A stretch of DNA of 64,000 nt from Cinnamomum chago (taxonomy: Eukaryota; Streptophyta; Magnoliopsida; Laurales; Lauraceae), in the NCBI GenBank assembly GCA_038049695.1, contig CP142456.1:70056922-70120921 (forward strand). Direction: 5' to 3'. Numbering within the stretch: the stretch's first letter is position 1; each line of letters starts with the position of its first letter. Shown here in pieces: positions 45,116-56,735 of this stretch. The translations under genes were made by a program, and so were the position numbers. The notes below the pieces were generated by a model. That model did not search any database and was not told where the DNA came from. It saw only the letters and a program-made list of their open reading frames with translations.

Positions 45116-45822
45116 CATGGTTTAAAATTTTGGTCTCGGTCGCAGTATCTGCCGGGCCGAGAAATCGATATGATATCGGTATCTGTCGCAGATATCGGTC
45201 CGTTGCGGTCGTAACGGTGTGAATTTTTTTTAATACAAAAAAATTCGCAAAAATATCCAAAAAATTCATAATATTAGAAAATGCTGAAAACAATATTTTT
45301 TTCCCATTAGTAACAACAATAAATCAAAATCACGATCACCTTAAGTTATGAGTCATGTCTGTATCGCAGTTCGTTGTTTTCTCTAGTATGTAGATCTAAC
45401 TTTTAAATAAAGAATACAACACAAGTGACAAACCCAATGATTTCTATGCTTCATCTAAAAATAAAAAATAAAAAACACATAATAAAAGCTTTAAGTTGAT
45501 TTTCTCTTACCTTAAATAATATTTTTTTCAAGAAATAAATGTGGGATTTGAAAATATGCAAGAGAGATGTGTGATGGAGTATGGCTGCTACTATGAGTAG
45601 TATGGAGATGAGAAGAGAGGAGAAGAAGATGAAGATGGGGGAAAAAATTAAAAAAAAAAGGTTTTTATCACCTTTTACGAGATCTCGGCCGATATTTTTA
45701 GATCTCGTAAAAACCGAGATGAACTTTATCTCAACCGATATTGGCTGATATTTTGGCGATATATCTGATACCGATATCTCGGGGTCATATTAGATCGGTA
45801 TCAACCGATTTTTAAAACCATG
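45116..45822. mobile_element. 707-bp inverted-repeat element full of GATATCGG words
   Basis: Ends CATGGTTTAAAATTTTGG and CGATTTTTAAAACCATG. Inside both ends, words such as GATATCGGTATC, CCGATATTGGC and GAGATCTCGGCCGATA recur. The flanks AATAAAAC and AATCCAAT match only partly. Organisation parallels MITE family 1 (TTTCGGCC words) and the intron 2 element (GATTCG words). Confidence 0.55.
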
Positions 45823-46287
45823 AATCCAATCCTAGTATTCACAACCAAAAGGTTGTGGAGGTCATGATGCAACTTGTCAGATTGTTTGGTAGAAATAGCA
45901 AAACTGGACAACTTTAACCCAACCCTTGTATTGATTAAGTAAAAAACACTCATCTGATGGAACCTAACTAACCCCAAAAATAAAAGAAGAAAAAATTTAT
46001 TTGACCTAGACACTGAATTAAAGGGTTGGCTGGGGTTGGGGTGACACCTCTCCAGCTACCAACACATGTTTTGAAAAACACAACTCAGATAGGTCTTCAT
46101 TTAAAAGTTATGGAGCTGGTATGATTGGATTGAAAAATATTAACTTGTATGTGTTATTAAAGCAATGAGTTGATGTATTAGGATAATATTTTGTAATGAA
46201 GTAGAATCTACTTATCCCCCTTCTAATGTTTTTATTATTGAGGTGGGTGTTTGGAAGTTGGAAAGATTACATGAACACCACGCTATG

Positions 46288-46336
46288 ATGGTGACGGTGA
46301 CGGTGACGGCGACGGTGATGGTGGCGGCGACGGTGA
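46288..46336. repeat. (GGTGAC)n minisatellite
   Basis: Hexamer GGTGAC/GGCGAC repeated about eight times. The surrounding 45823-47180 is unassigned. Confidence 0.85.
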
Positions 46337-47189
46337 ATATGGTAAATTGTCACTATCAGCTAGCAGTGTCTTTGACAAATAAAAACCCGGATCATGGTTG
46401 GATAAAATGATCATGGGCCAGATCCCGCAGGGCCACCTGAGACGGGAATGATGGGTAGGGCTCTGCTTGGATTGGGGCCCACCAAATATTATTTCTAAAA
46501 GATCTCAAATGATCAAGATGTGCCTGGCTTAAAATCATCCATCAGAAAATTTTGGATCTCAAATCCTGCGGTCAAGACATTTGGATGGATGCCAATTTTA
46601 GTGTAGGGGCAATTTACCAGGCGTGGTGTGGGTGGGTTTGGTAGTCTTGAGGCAATTCACTCAGGAGATGGACAAGTGGGTCCACAGTGCATTGGCCCAT
46701 GGGTCTCACCCAAAGCCCATCACCCTGGGAAAGACTTCCCTTTAAATATGTATCAGTGAGTTGACATGCTTATTTCATCTGGGGAAGGGGTGCTCATGGA
46801 CTGAGGCCAGACCAAGTTATACAAGCCCAGGTTTTTAGTTATCGGGCCTAATATTCATTCTGTGACCCAGCACAATGGCCTGAACCTCAGCTCCAGGCCA
46901 TCGCAATAACAGAATATGTACACCTTTTGAGTTTAAATAAACTGGACCAAGCTGCGCCTTTAGGCCCAGGCACATGCTTTGAAAGAAATTAGGCCCAGAT
47001 ACAGCCCATGGACCTATAAACCGAGCCCAGACCCTGCCCAAGTGGTCTGCCCCGGACTATCCCTATCTAGACTTGAGGATTAAAGCGGACGGTTCATGTT
47101 GGAACTAGGCGGGCCTTGTGGACAGATTTTCAAAACTTTTGACCCACTTGACTCAGGGATAAAGAACCCATAAGGCCAAAAACCAAATC

Positions 47190-48800
47190 CAGGATGCAAT
47201 CCCTCAATTTCATTAATCAAGTACAACAATAAAACCTATCTAAAAGATAGGAATCAGCAGCACCATGCAACCAAAATAATCCACAATAAAAGGAAAAGCA
47301 GATTATACCTTTGAAGCCCGGTAGTACTCTAATAGGGAAGAAGACAATCAACTAGATCAAGAACTCTTCTTGAAGCAAATTAGGATCTCCAAGACCTTGT
47401 TGTCTTCTACGCTATGACCCGCTATCAGATCTCTTTTCTCAAGAAGATTGGTAAAAACTTCAAGAGAAAACGAAACTCCAAGGAACTAGAAAAGAGAAAT
47501 AGATGAGAAATATTGTGCAACACTTGCACAAAAGGATGCTGGGCGTGGATTTCCTTATGGGACGTCCAAGAGGGGTTGGTTCTCCTTTTTATAGCACTTC
47601 AAGCCTCTTCTTTTCCTAATTAAAATAGAAGTCCTACTCCCATTATTTATTAGTAACTTTCTCCTTCCTAATTATTATAAAGGTCTCACTTCCACAACAA
47701 TTAGTAAGTTTACTATTACACTATTAGAAGTCCTACTTCAAATAGAAATAGTAACTTTTCTAATTTCATCCTTTTAGACTTCAAGTATGATTAGTATCTT
47801 TCCAATAATTTGGGCTAGCGTGAGGACTACTAGGGATTTCATAGAAACTTGGCTCCAACTTGGACACTGCGACCCTACATTTCATGTGCAATTCAGGCCC
47901 ACTGTTAATTGCAAATAATATCACTATATAAATGCAATTGCACTCCAATCTTAGGAATAAATTACAAATAAGACCCTAAACTTCCTGATTACCACAAGTA
48001 GGCCCCTTTATCAATATTCATGGATCAATTGGAATAAATCTGTCTCTTTCAATCTTAGATCCACATCTTATTATCCTTGAACCCTAATTAATCACAGTGA
48101 TCATCAGTACCATCCAATTAACTCTTAATGAGATAAGTGCGCACTTACTAATGACAAATTCATTAATTGGCACAAGGGGATAATGTAAATAAATTCTATC
48201 TTGACCATTAGATGTTCCCATAGTCCTACTACCACGTACCTAAGACACCGAGGTGTTGACCTACAGTTGGCCTCACTCATTGGTGACTCAAAGCAAATGG
48301 ATAGATAGAAACTTGAGTTCATTAATGTCTCAAATTGAGAGCCTATTGCTAGGGAATTATGAGAGCCGACCTTAAACTTGAGACAGTAAGTCATAAGGTG
48401 CTTCTCATGGTCCTTCAATACATCCAATGTACCAGGACTGTGATCGAGAATCTTGCATTCTGATGATCGAGATAAATCACACTATCTCATAGTGATCAAA
48501 GTGCTGCAACCTTATCAAATGAGATGCACAGTCTCATCACTGGTTGTGAAAATATTTAAATATAAGATTTGTGACACATGTCTCATGTGTGTGGATCTCA
48601 TCCATATACATATATCACATCTAATATACTAATAGGACCTGGTTCAACTCATGAACCATCATGTCATATGTATTGGTCATGTGTCTAAAGTAACAATAAC
48701 ACCATTTATCTCATGAAAGGAAAGCATGATTTTATTGATAAATAAAGAAATTAATCAATTTATTACATCAACTGATTGATTGAGACCACACAATCTAACA
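47190..48800 (-). mobile_element. Probable solo LTR, minus orientation
   Basis: Read on the minus strand, it begins TGTTAGATTGTGTGGTCTCA at 48800, an LTR-like start. A TATA box CTATAAAAAGG lies at about 47594-47584, followed by leader-like sequence containing CTTGAAGTTTTTACC. No protein-coding retroelement domain lies on either side. The 3' boundary (around 47190-47210, near TTGAGGGATTGCA) and the target duplication could not be fixed. Confidence 0.45.
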
Positions 48801-50766
48801 GTTACGTCTATTCCAACTCGACCATCTGGTTTAACATTGTTCAACCAAGATTAAAAATACCTAATATAATTAAATTCTAGCATAGTAATAGTTACTGGAT
48901 ATTATACAATTCAACCATGAATCCATATGGTTCAGTTGGTTCTGGAATGATATGGATATTTCTATATGGAAGTAAATTAGAGCTGTATGCTCATGTATAT
49001 ATATACTTAGGAGTCTCATAATTCTTTGTTTGCTAGTCAGAATGAAATTCTCAGAATTTTATGGATTCCAAGAATTGCCTTCCACTTGCCTTTTGCCTCG
49101 TGAGAATATGGTATGAGCTATGCTCATTGAATGACTTGATCAATTTGACTTGAGGTGCAGCTCCAATTAGGCTAATGGGTTTTTAGGGCCTATTTGTTTG
49201 TAAGAATTCGTAATTGGAGTTTTTGCTAAAAGGAATTTTTAACGCATGTTAGTAGTTGTCCTCTAATTAAGCTTTTTGAAATTTTTTGTTTGATTAGTAA
49301 ACTTTGGGTGTTCTTTTTTATTTTCTCCTAGAGAATTCTTCAAATTCTCCAAATCTCGACATTGAAAATGTTCAAGGGCCCTTAGTATTTGTAAATCCAA
49401 CTAGGGAACAGTTTTTGGGAAATTTAGATATTCCCTGGACAAAAATTCTCATATATCCTGTAACGCACTGGTCCTATGAATTATCTCATGGGATCTGGAT
49501 TTGAGGGCTATCATCACAAAGCTGGCACATTGTCAAATATAACTATTAGTATTCAGCGATTAGACTGGGATGGAGCAAATCATATTCAATGATTGGATTG
49601 AAATAATGCAGCAAATAATGAGAGTATCATTTTAATTGACCGATAAGCTGATAGCTCAGTAGCATAGGCATCTAGTTTCCTGTGGTCACGCAAGGATCGG
49701 TACATGGATTGGTAGGTTTCTCTCCCATCAATAGTCTGCCCCAGCTCACATCTTAAGCTTCTCTAAGAACATTGCTTTGGCCCCTCCATTGTTTATGGCT
49801 CTTTGGTTTGACACTTAGAAAAAAGAGAACAAAAATATTACTGATTTTGGGGAAAACTTAAAATGAAAAAGGAAAGGAAATGAAGAAAAGGAGAACAGAT
49901 AAATAAGGCTTAATGGAGATTGGGGAAGAGATTTTTTTAATATTCATTCTAACCCATCTACACCTACCCCATATATTATAAACCAAGAGAGAAAGAGGAG
50001 AAAGCACATCTTCTTATTTGAGGTATAAAAAGGACAGTAGGTTGCAAACTTGCATTGACTTTAGTTTTTGTTTGTGCATGCAACGTTTCATCGAAAAGGG
50101 GCTAAAATCCAACACCTTCTTCTTCATGTTTGGTGTAGTGGCGAAAATGTAGGGGATTTTACATTATCTTTCCTTGCTAGAGAGGTTCTTAAGGGCGTTT
50201 TTGTGTTGAGGATCATTTGCTTGCTGCGGGCATTTGGTGGAGTGGTAAAATGTCCCGATTTTCCCCTCCATTTGTGATTCAATTCCGCGATGGCATGCAT
50301 CCGTGCTTCCCACCTAAGATGGTAGGAAATCGATTATCTGGAAAAGGAAACGGGCAGTTTCCTATTCCATGGCGTTTACCAAACAAACCCTAAAGTATGA
50401 ATAAAGAAGACCACAAAGATTCAAAAAAATTGGGCCTATAGGAGTGATTTTTGGTCAATAGACTTGATTATTTATTGTCAAAATAAATTTTCAAAGTGTT
50501 TTTTTTTATTATTTTTTGTACCCTGCCAATGGGGCTTGGACCCAAGATAGTTCACACAAGTGGGAAGAAGAGCTCACACATGTATAAAGAGGAGCCTACA
50601 AATGTGGGAAGAGTGGCATTTATCCCTAATAGCCAAGTGACATCTGAAACAGCCAACCAACCGATCAACCTCATGTTGTTGATAGACTTCGCAGCTTGAT
50701 GGTAAAGAAAACTGAGAAGAGACCCTCATCCAAACACCTAAATAAGTTGAAAGATCTTTGAGAGAA
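48801..50766. other. Unassigned region; possible hAT-like element ends
   Basis: TTTAGGGCCTATTTGTTTG at about 49186 and ACCAAACAAACCCTAAAG ending at about 50393 look like opposite ends of a hAT-type element, but the flanks show no duplication. A tRNA-like word TAGCTCAGTAGCATAGG at about 49655 lacks the rest of a tRNA. No gene seen. Confidence 0.3.
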
Positions 50767-51240
50767 CTTGCAATCTGCAAGAAAGGGAAGTAATCATCTA
50801 TGAAAATATAATATAGGAAGTTCTCTACTAGAAGTTCTCTATTAGTGATTTAATCAATATCTGAGGTAGGCCACACTTGATCCCAACATCTAAATAAGTT
50901 AAAGAGTGTGGAGCACATGGAAATAATATATAATTAACCATGGGGGCTTTTCCAAATATTGGTGTTACACAATCATTTCCGGCATGAATCATGCACATTC
51001 TTTTCACACAACTTGCAGTCTGCTAGAAAGGGAAGTGATCATCTGTGAAAAAATGACAAAAGGAGATCGCTATTAATGAATTAATCACTATCTGAGGTGG
51101 GCTCCACTTGATCCCAACATCTAAAGAAGTTAAAGAGTCATGTGGAGCCCATGGAAATAATATATATGTACACATTGGGGGCTTTCCACATTGGTGTTTC
51201 ACACCATGATCATTTCCACCATGAATCATGCACATTGTTT
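50767..51240. repeat. 245-bp tandem duplication
   Basis: CTTGCA(A/G)TCTGC(A/T)AGAAAGGGAAGT starts copies at 50767 and 51012. Both include TTGATCCCAACATCTAAA, ATGGAAATAATATAT and ATGAATCATGCACATT. Confidence 0.88.
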
Positions 51241-52279
51241 CCTTGTTCTTGCTGTTTCCCTTTTGTATAAAAAAAAAAAAAAAAAAACACAAGACCTCAT
51301 TTTGGGAAAGGCTGCTTTTATTTCATTGAAACTCCCAGAATATTTGTCTTTTGAACGGCTTTTCTACTCCTATGGATTGCTTTTTTGTTATCTTCCTTCA
51401 ACTCTTCTCAAGTCAAAAGCTACTCTGAGGAAACCCAGTAATTCATTTGTTTTCTCAAGAAGGGATTTAGAAGGCTTTAGTAACTTACTTCACTTTTCTA
51501 ATTTTTGCTTTATACATACTCGAGCGTTTTCTTTCTCCTCTTTTGACTGCTCTATAGATTTCTATCATACTGACTTGGCCTTGCAGCTATAGGATAGAAT
51601 ATATGCTAAAAGGTCTAGTTAAATGAGTGACCTGCCCCAACTCATTCCTAGGGTTTGGTCCTTTTTTTATGATTTTGATTGGTGCTGAGGACTACCTATA
51701 AAAGTTGTTTTGGCATAGTTGGTATCAAAGTTAACGGCGGAGAACTTATAACTCGGACTCAACTCATTTAACTCTAAAATATTTATCCAACGTCCAACAA
51801 CTACAACAAGAGTCATGTTTTTTAAAAAAGTGTTTTTATAATATTTAAAAGTAATTAAAAATTGATCAAATACTTATAAAATGTAGATATACATGTCTTA
51901 AACATAATAAATTGCTAACTCTAAACCTCAAGAATTAATAATTTACTTTTGACTCAGCCAGCTTTATCCTATATTTGACTCGGTCTTTCTTCAAAAGAGG
52001 TGACTTGGCCGAGACAAGAGTCAACTCAGTGAGTTTTCTACCTTGGTTAGCGTTGGACATTTCAAAGAGAATTACCTACACATATTTGACCACTCCACAA
52101 GGAATGAATGTAAATTTTTTTATTTGGTTACTTCAAAATGGAAATTAAAAAATAAATAATTGACATGACCCGTATATATATGCACGTGCTGGGCATGGCA
52201 TCACATATTATAAACCCGTCAAAGGTCGGACTAAGTTCAACTTTATTTTGACATGTTGCCATCCCCCTTTGGGGATGAT
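51241..52279. other. Unassigned region
   Basis: Poly(A) at about 51270-51287 and short frames without family features. No gene recognised. Confidence 0.3.
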
Positions 52280-52555
52280 GCCCTAATGATGGACAAATCA
52301 CAGCTGAGAACAAGACTGCCTAATGATGTAGTAATCACAAATGAAGGGACAAATTATTTTCATAAGTTGTTTTGTTTCCATTGGGTTTTGATGCCCTAAT
52401 GATGTAGAAATCACAAATGAAGGGACAAATTATTTTCATAAGTTGTTTTGTTTCCATTGGGTTTTGATGCCCTAATGATGTAGAAATCACAGCTGAGAAC
52501 AAGACTGCCTAATGATGTAGAAATCACAAATGCAGGGACAAAGTATTTTCATAGC
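52280..52555. repeat. 76-bp tandem repeat with two nearly identical units and two partial units
   Basis: CCTAATGATGTAG(T/A)AATCACAAATG..GGGTTTTGATGC occupies 52319-52394 and 52395-52470. Partial units carrying CAGCTGAGAACAAGACTGCC flank both sides, showing a nested duplication. Confidence 0.85.
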
Positions 52556-53464
52556 TTTTGCAAGCCTCAGATGAATGATGGGAGTGTCTAACAGAAGTGA
52601 TTCTTTACAATCATAAGCAACCAAGTATGTCCCATCAAATGAATGGTAGAAAAATATTGATTTCAATTGTATTTTTTTAAGACCATTTGATGGGCTGAGA
52701 TTGTCGAAATGATTTAGAACTACTCTTCTGCTCAATGACCTGTGGACAGAGAAGGTGAATTAAATGAATGGTTCAGATTGGTTGAATAGAGTCCTGCACA
52801 CCCAAACATCCAAATTCCACTGCGAGTAGTGGAGGATCATCACAACTTTTTACCCCTTTACACTGTTACCTTGGTACAAAGGTGTGGGGCCCAGCACTAA
52901 AATGATGATGCATGTAGAAGTGATCGCATGAATACACGCAAGCATACAAAGCCATCAGACCCCATTCCTTCCTCTTTTCTTCTTGTGCTGTGACAGAGGA
53001 CTAAGCACTCCAGTGAACTTAAGTTGTTTCCTTGTAAAATATTTGGTAAAGCTTGTGCAGTTCACTGGACTTTACAATATAAGAGGTCTTTTAGATCAAG
53101 CAATTGGGAAAAAAAAAAAAAAAGATTTTCATTAGATTAGATGTTTCTAGCTAGGTGCCTCATTTAAGATCATGAAATGGGTTGATAAGCAAAGTTGCAA
53201 CAGGTGGGTGGTATAAATGCTGCTATTGCATCATTCTTTTTGGCAGTTCATTGTACTGTCTTAGTAAAATTTATGACATTTTACAACCAAACCTAAATTC
53301 AACTTCTGATTTGTTATTATACCATATGGTCACACTCACATGCATGCAGAAGGATATAAGTACTAGCACATTATTTACTAAAAAGTGAAAAACCTACAAA
53401 CACATTTTTTTTTTTTTTTGTAGAAAACTATAAACACACCACATATCAAGATAGTCCCTAAATG

Positions 53465-53586
53465 GGGAACATAGGAATGGTCCGTTGGTAAGGCATCCCG
53501 CTGCTATCTCTCCCACAAAAGATCGATTGAACCTCCTTCCTTTTGGCGAGTGAGCCACAGCCGCACAAAAAAAAAAACAAAAAATC
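53465..53586 (+). mobile_element. tRNA-derived-type SINE, 122 bp
   Basis: The body starts GGGAACATAGGAATGG and has a pol III box A-like GGTCCGTTGGTAAGGC, a box B-like GATCGATTGAACC and an A-rich tail (CACAAAAAAAAAAACAAAAAA). The 9-bp direct repeat CCCTAAATG flanks it exactly (53456-53464 and 53587-53595). The size, tail and target duplication fit a plant SINE. Confidence 0.75.
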
Positions 53587-53750
53587 CCCTAAATGCCTGA
53601 ATATCAAAAGCAAAATTACATCTATATTATGTGATATTGTTTGAGAAAAAACCTCATCTAGTGCACCTTAGATAGTAACAATATAAGATATCATTTTCTT
53701 CTATAGTGTCTAAAAGAACTCTTCAAATCCACACAAGGCTATAACGATCA

Positions 53751-53777
53751 ATGATGATGATGATGATGATGATGATG
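53751..53777. repeat. (ATG)n microsatellite
   Basis: Nine uninterrupted ATG/GAT triplets. Confidence 0.95.
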
Positions 53778-54489
53778 TGGGTATAATCTTAATTGATTGC
53801 TTTGTAGTTTTTTGTGGGAGTGTACGTATAAGCTTGTATAGATAAAGATAGAAGTAATACGAAATTCATGTTTAATGATGCTTAGATTGCCATATCGACA
53901 TAATGGATCAATGTGATCCATTGTTGCTATACTGCTTCAGTATTATACATATATAGATGGCTATATTAAAATGTAAAAACTTTCAGCCTTTCATCTTACA
54001 ACTAAAATTTAAAGGTCCATTTGGTTTCTAAGATCCTTATAGTGCACATATTATGATAAAAAAATCTTTCTCTAAATGGTAAAAAGATCTAAAAAGTCCA
54101 CGAGTAGAATTCTTTCTTGTTAGAGCAGATTGATGGAATAAGGCTCAGCTAATGATCATAGAAGGTGTGGGTTGCATATATAGTTATCAAAACACCTTAG
54201 TTTCAGAAAAAAAAAAATCACTCATAAGTTATACTGAAGATGAAGAAGCTCAAAGCCTTTTTTTTTTTTTTTAATATTGTGCATCATGCTTAAGAATACA
54301 ATACATAGAAAGAGAACACAAAAAAATATAATGTGAAGAACATGAAGGCCATCACAATATTGTTGTTAAGAACAGAACAAGTTAACGCAGCCCATTTATT
54401 ATAGAGTTAGAATTTGAAAATTTGTATCCTCCTAGGATGCACTATCCCAATTATCATTATTGGGAAAATATCATCCGGAGAAAGTTGGG

Positions 54490-54795
54490 ATACCGTTTGG
54501 TAATAAAGTAAAGCATCAAATTGAGAGAGAATAAAATATAGGGAGATTATGACGCGTTTTGGTTATGATGGTATTTTTTCTTTAGTGGATTGGTAGGGAG
54601 TCTTTTTGACTTTTTGTGTAAAAAATGGGTATTTTTGTCATTTAGTAGATAAATGAGGTTTCATTTTTACTTTTTTTTAATAAGAATGAGGGAATTTTTG
54701 AAAATGTGTACTTTTGATGTAACCCATTTTTTGAAAAATGAAGATTATACATTATCTTTACTTTAATAGAAAATTTCCAAATGGGCCAAAAGCTT
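54490..54795. repeat. MITE family 2, copy 2
   Basis: CCGTTTGGTAATAAAGTAAAGC at the left and CTTTACTTTAATAGAAAATTT..CCAAATGG at the right are imperfect inverted ends. The interior AGAGAGAATAAAATATAGGG, GAGTCTTTTTGACTTTTT and GTGTACTTTTGATGTAAC matches copies at 20370-20645 and 62985-63290. Confidence 0.72.
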
Positions 54796-56695
54796 CTTCT
54801 TTTTATATATTATTGGGAAAATGTCAAAGAAGGTAATTTAATCTTTCAAATAATGAAATACTATCAACACAAAAACTGTTCAAAATATTTCTTTTATATT
54901 TTTTCCAATTTTTGTTCTGATAAAATATTTCAAGTTTAGCAACATTTTAAAAATAATCTGACATTATCAAGAAAACTCCATTCCGGGTAAATATTGAAGC
55001 ATAGTTGATCTTTCTGATAGTGTTGGATGCATGCCCACTAATAAATGTATTGAAATATTGCAAACTATTGCAATTCTTTACTTTTTCAAACTCTATTGAA
55101 AACTGATACTGGGTCATCAATAAACAGTGAATTAATGCTCCTGGTATGCAAAGTAACACAAGCTTGGGACTAGTTACAATTGAAAGCAGACCCACATTAC
55201 ATTCAGTTTTGGTCAAGATCGCCCTATTCGCCCTATGAAAATAATCATATTTAGGGTCTTGAGCCCAGTGAAAATCAACAGAAAATGTGTGCCGCCAAAA
55301 GTGCATTGATCGGTTTTCATGCTGCCTCTACTAATGCCACTCAATTTTGGTAAGAATGGTTAGCTAACTGACTTGATTACTTTCACCTTATAATTGTCTT
55401 TGTTTTTTTCCTTTTTCTTTGTTCAATTTGGTATGTCTCATTTATACCTTAGGACTTCTCCTATCTTTTGGGCAGGGTGCTTTGTTTTGTTTGTATCCCA
55501 TCTCTTTTAATATAATTCACCATTACCAATCAAAAAAAAAAAAATCATGATGTTTTCTTTGAAAAAATTGTTCACAGTTGAAATGTTGATATCCATGTTT
55601 ACCCAGCCTTTAGCTAATACTTTTGTGAATAAGATCTGACCCACATTGGATTGGAAGCTTATATTATGGAGCATATTTCTAGGATAAATGGGTTAATGAT
55701 GGCAGTCTTAAGGAAAAGAGAAACAGTTAAATTCAAAGGTCTCCTTTATTGGGTACTCTTTCAAGAATCTTCCTTCTCATGAGACAATAAAGTGAAAGTT
55801 CCTATATAATCCATCAATTATATTCTTTGCAACTCTAGCAAGCAATCTATTTAAGAAAAAAACAACCAAGTCCAAATCCCAACACATGAACAACTCTATA
55901 GTAAAAAAAAAACAAACAACAACGTCTCTAAAGTAAAAAAAAACAAACAAACAAACAGTGTTCTACTTCTACTAGTCACATTTTCACACTAACCCTTGTA
56001 TTTTTGTCAACCCATTTGGTAAAAACAAGGGAAGAGACTGACAAGCAATTCCTAATAATCTGGCGCGGAATCTGATCAAAGAATTTCGGCGTACACCACG
56101 TTCTAACAACTTAGACATCCTTGTTTTATCATGAACATTCCTCTAATATTAATATTACCTTTTTTCTTCTTCTTTTTCTGTATTCTTGGTATGGAAGTAG
56201 GATAGCATTGCATGATTTTTGGGGACAAATGACTTTGGGCTTACCTGTTCACAAAACCAAAAAAGATGTCAGTGCGCCAAGATCCCCCAAGAAAAACTGT
56301 AAAGTAGGCGATTATCGGATTGTTGAGGCAGTGACCGGACTTCTATCAGTTGGGGGTTTAATTCACGATGGAGAAACTCTGACTTGCTTAATTAGCACAT
56401 AAATGTAGAGTATAGAATCTATAGACATAAGAGATAAGCTTCAATCAATAAAGATTAGGCCGAAGTTGCCAGTTACCAACAAAAAACATAAATTCAAGAA
56501 ATGCAAAATTAATGATGATTATAAAGCAAGATAACAAGGGTTAGCATCCATCTTGTAGCATGATCATCTACCTTCTAATTGGGGGGAATGAAGCCTGGTC
56601 CGAAATCATTCACATTGTGTATGGTATGTACTCAACATGAATGGTTTCGAACCAGACAACATTCCCCTCAACTATCAACTTATCATGCCCACAAC

Positions 56696-56735
<40 letters not shown>

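Noticed and set aside
49640-49720. tRNA-like word TAGCTCAGTAGCATAGG
   Set aside because: No cloverleaf, no plausible anticodon arm and no clear box B at the right distance. At best an old SINE trace.
56121-56402. 93-codon plus-strand frame ending in a charged, Lys-rich part
   Set aside because: No homologous motif recognised, no neighbouring exons, and the N-terminal half is AT-driven.
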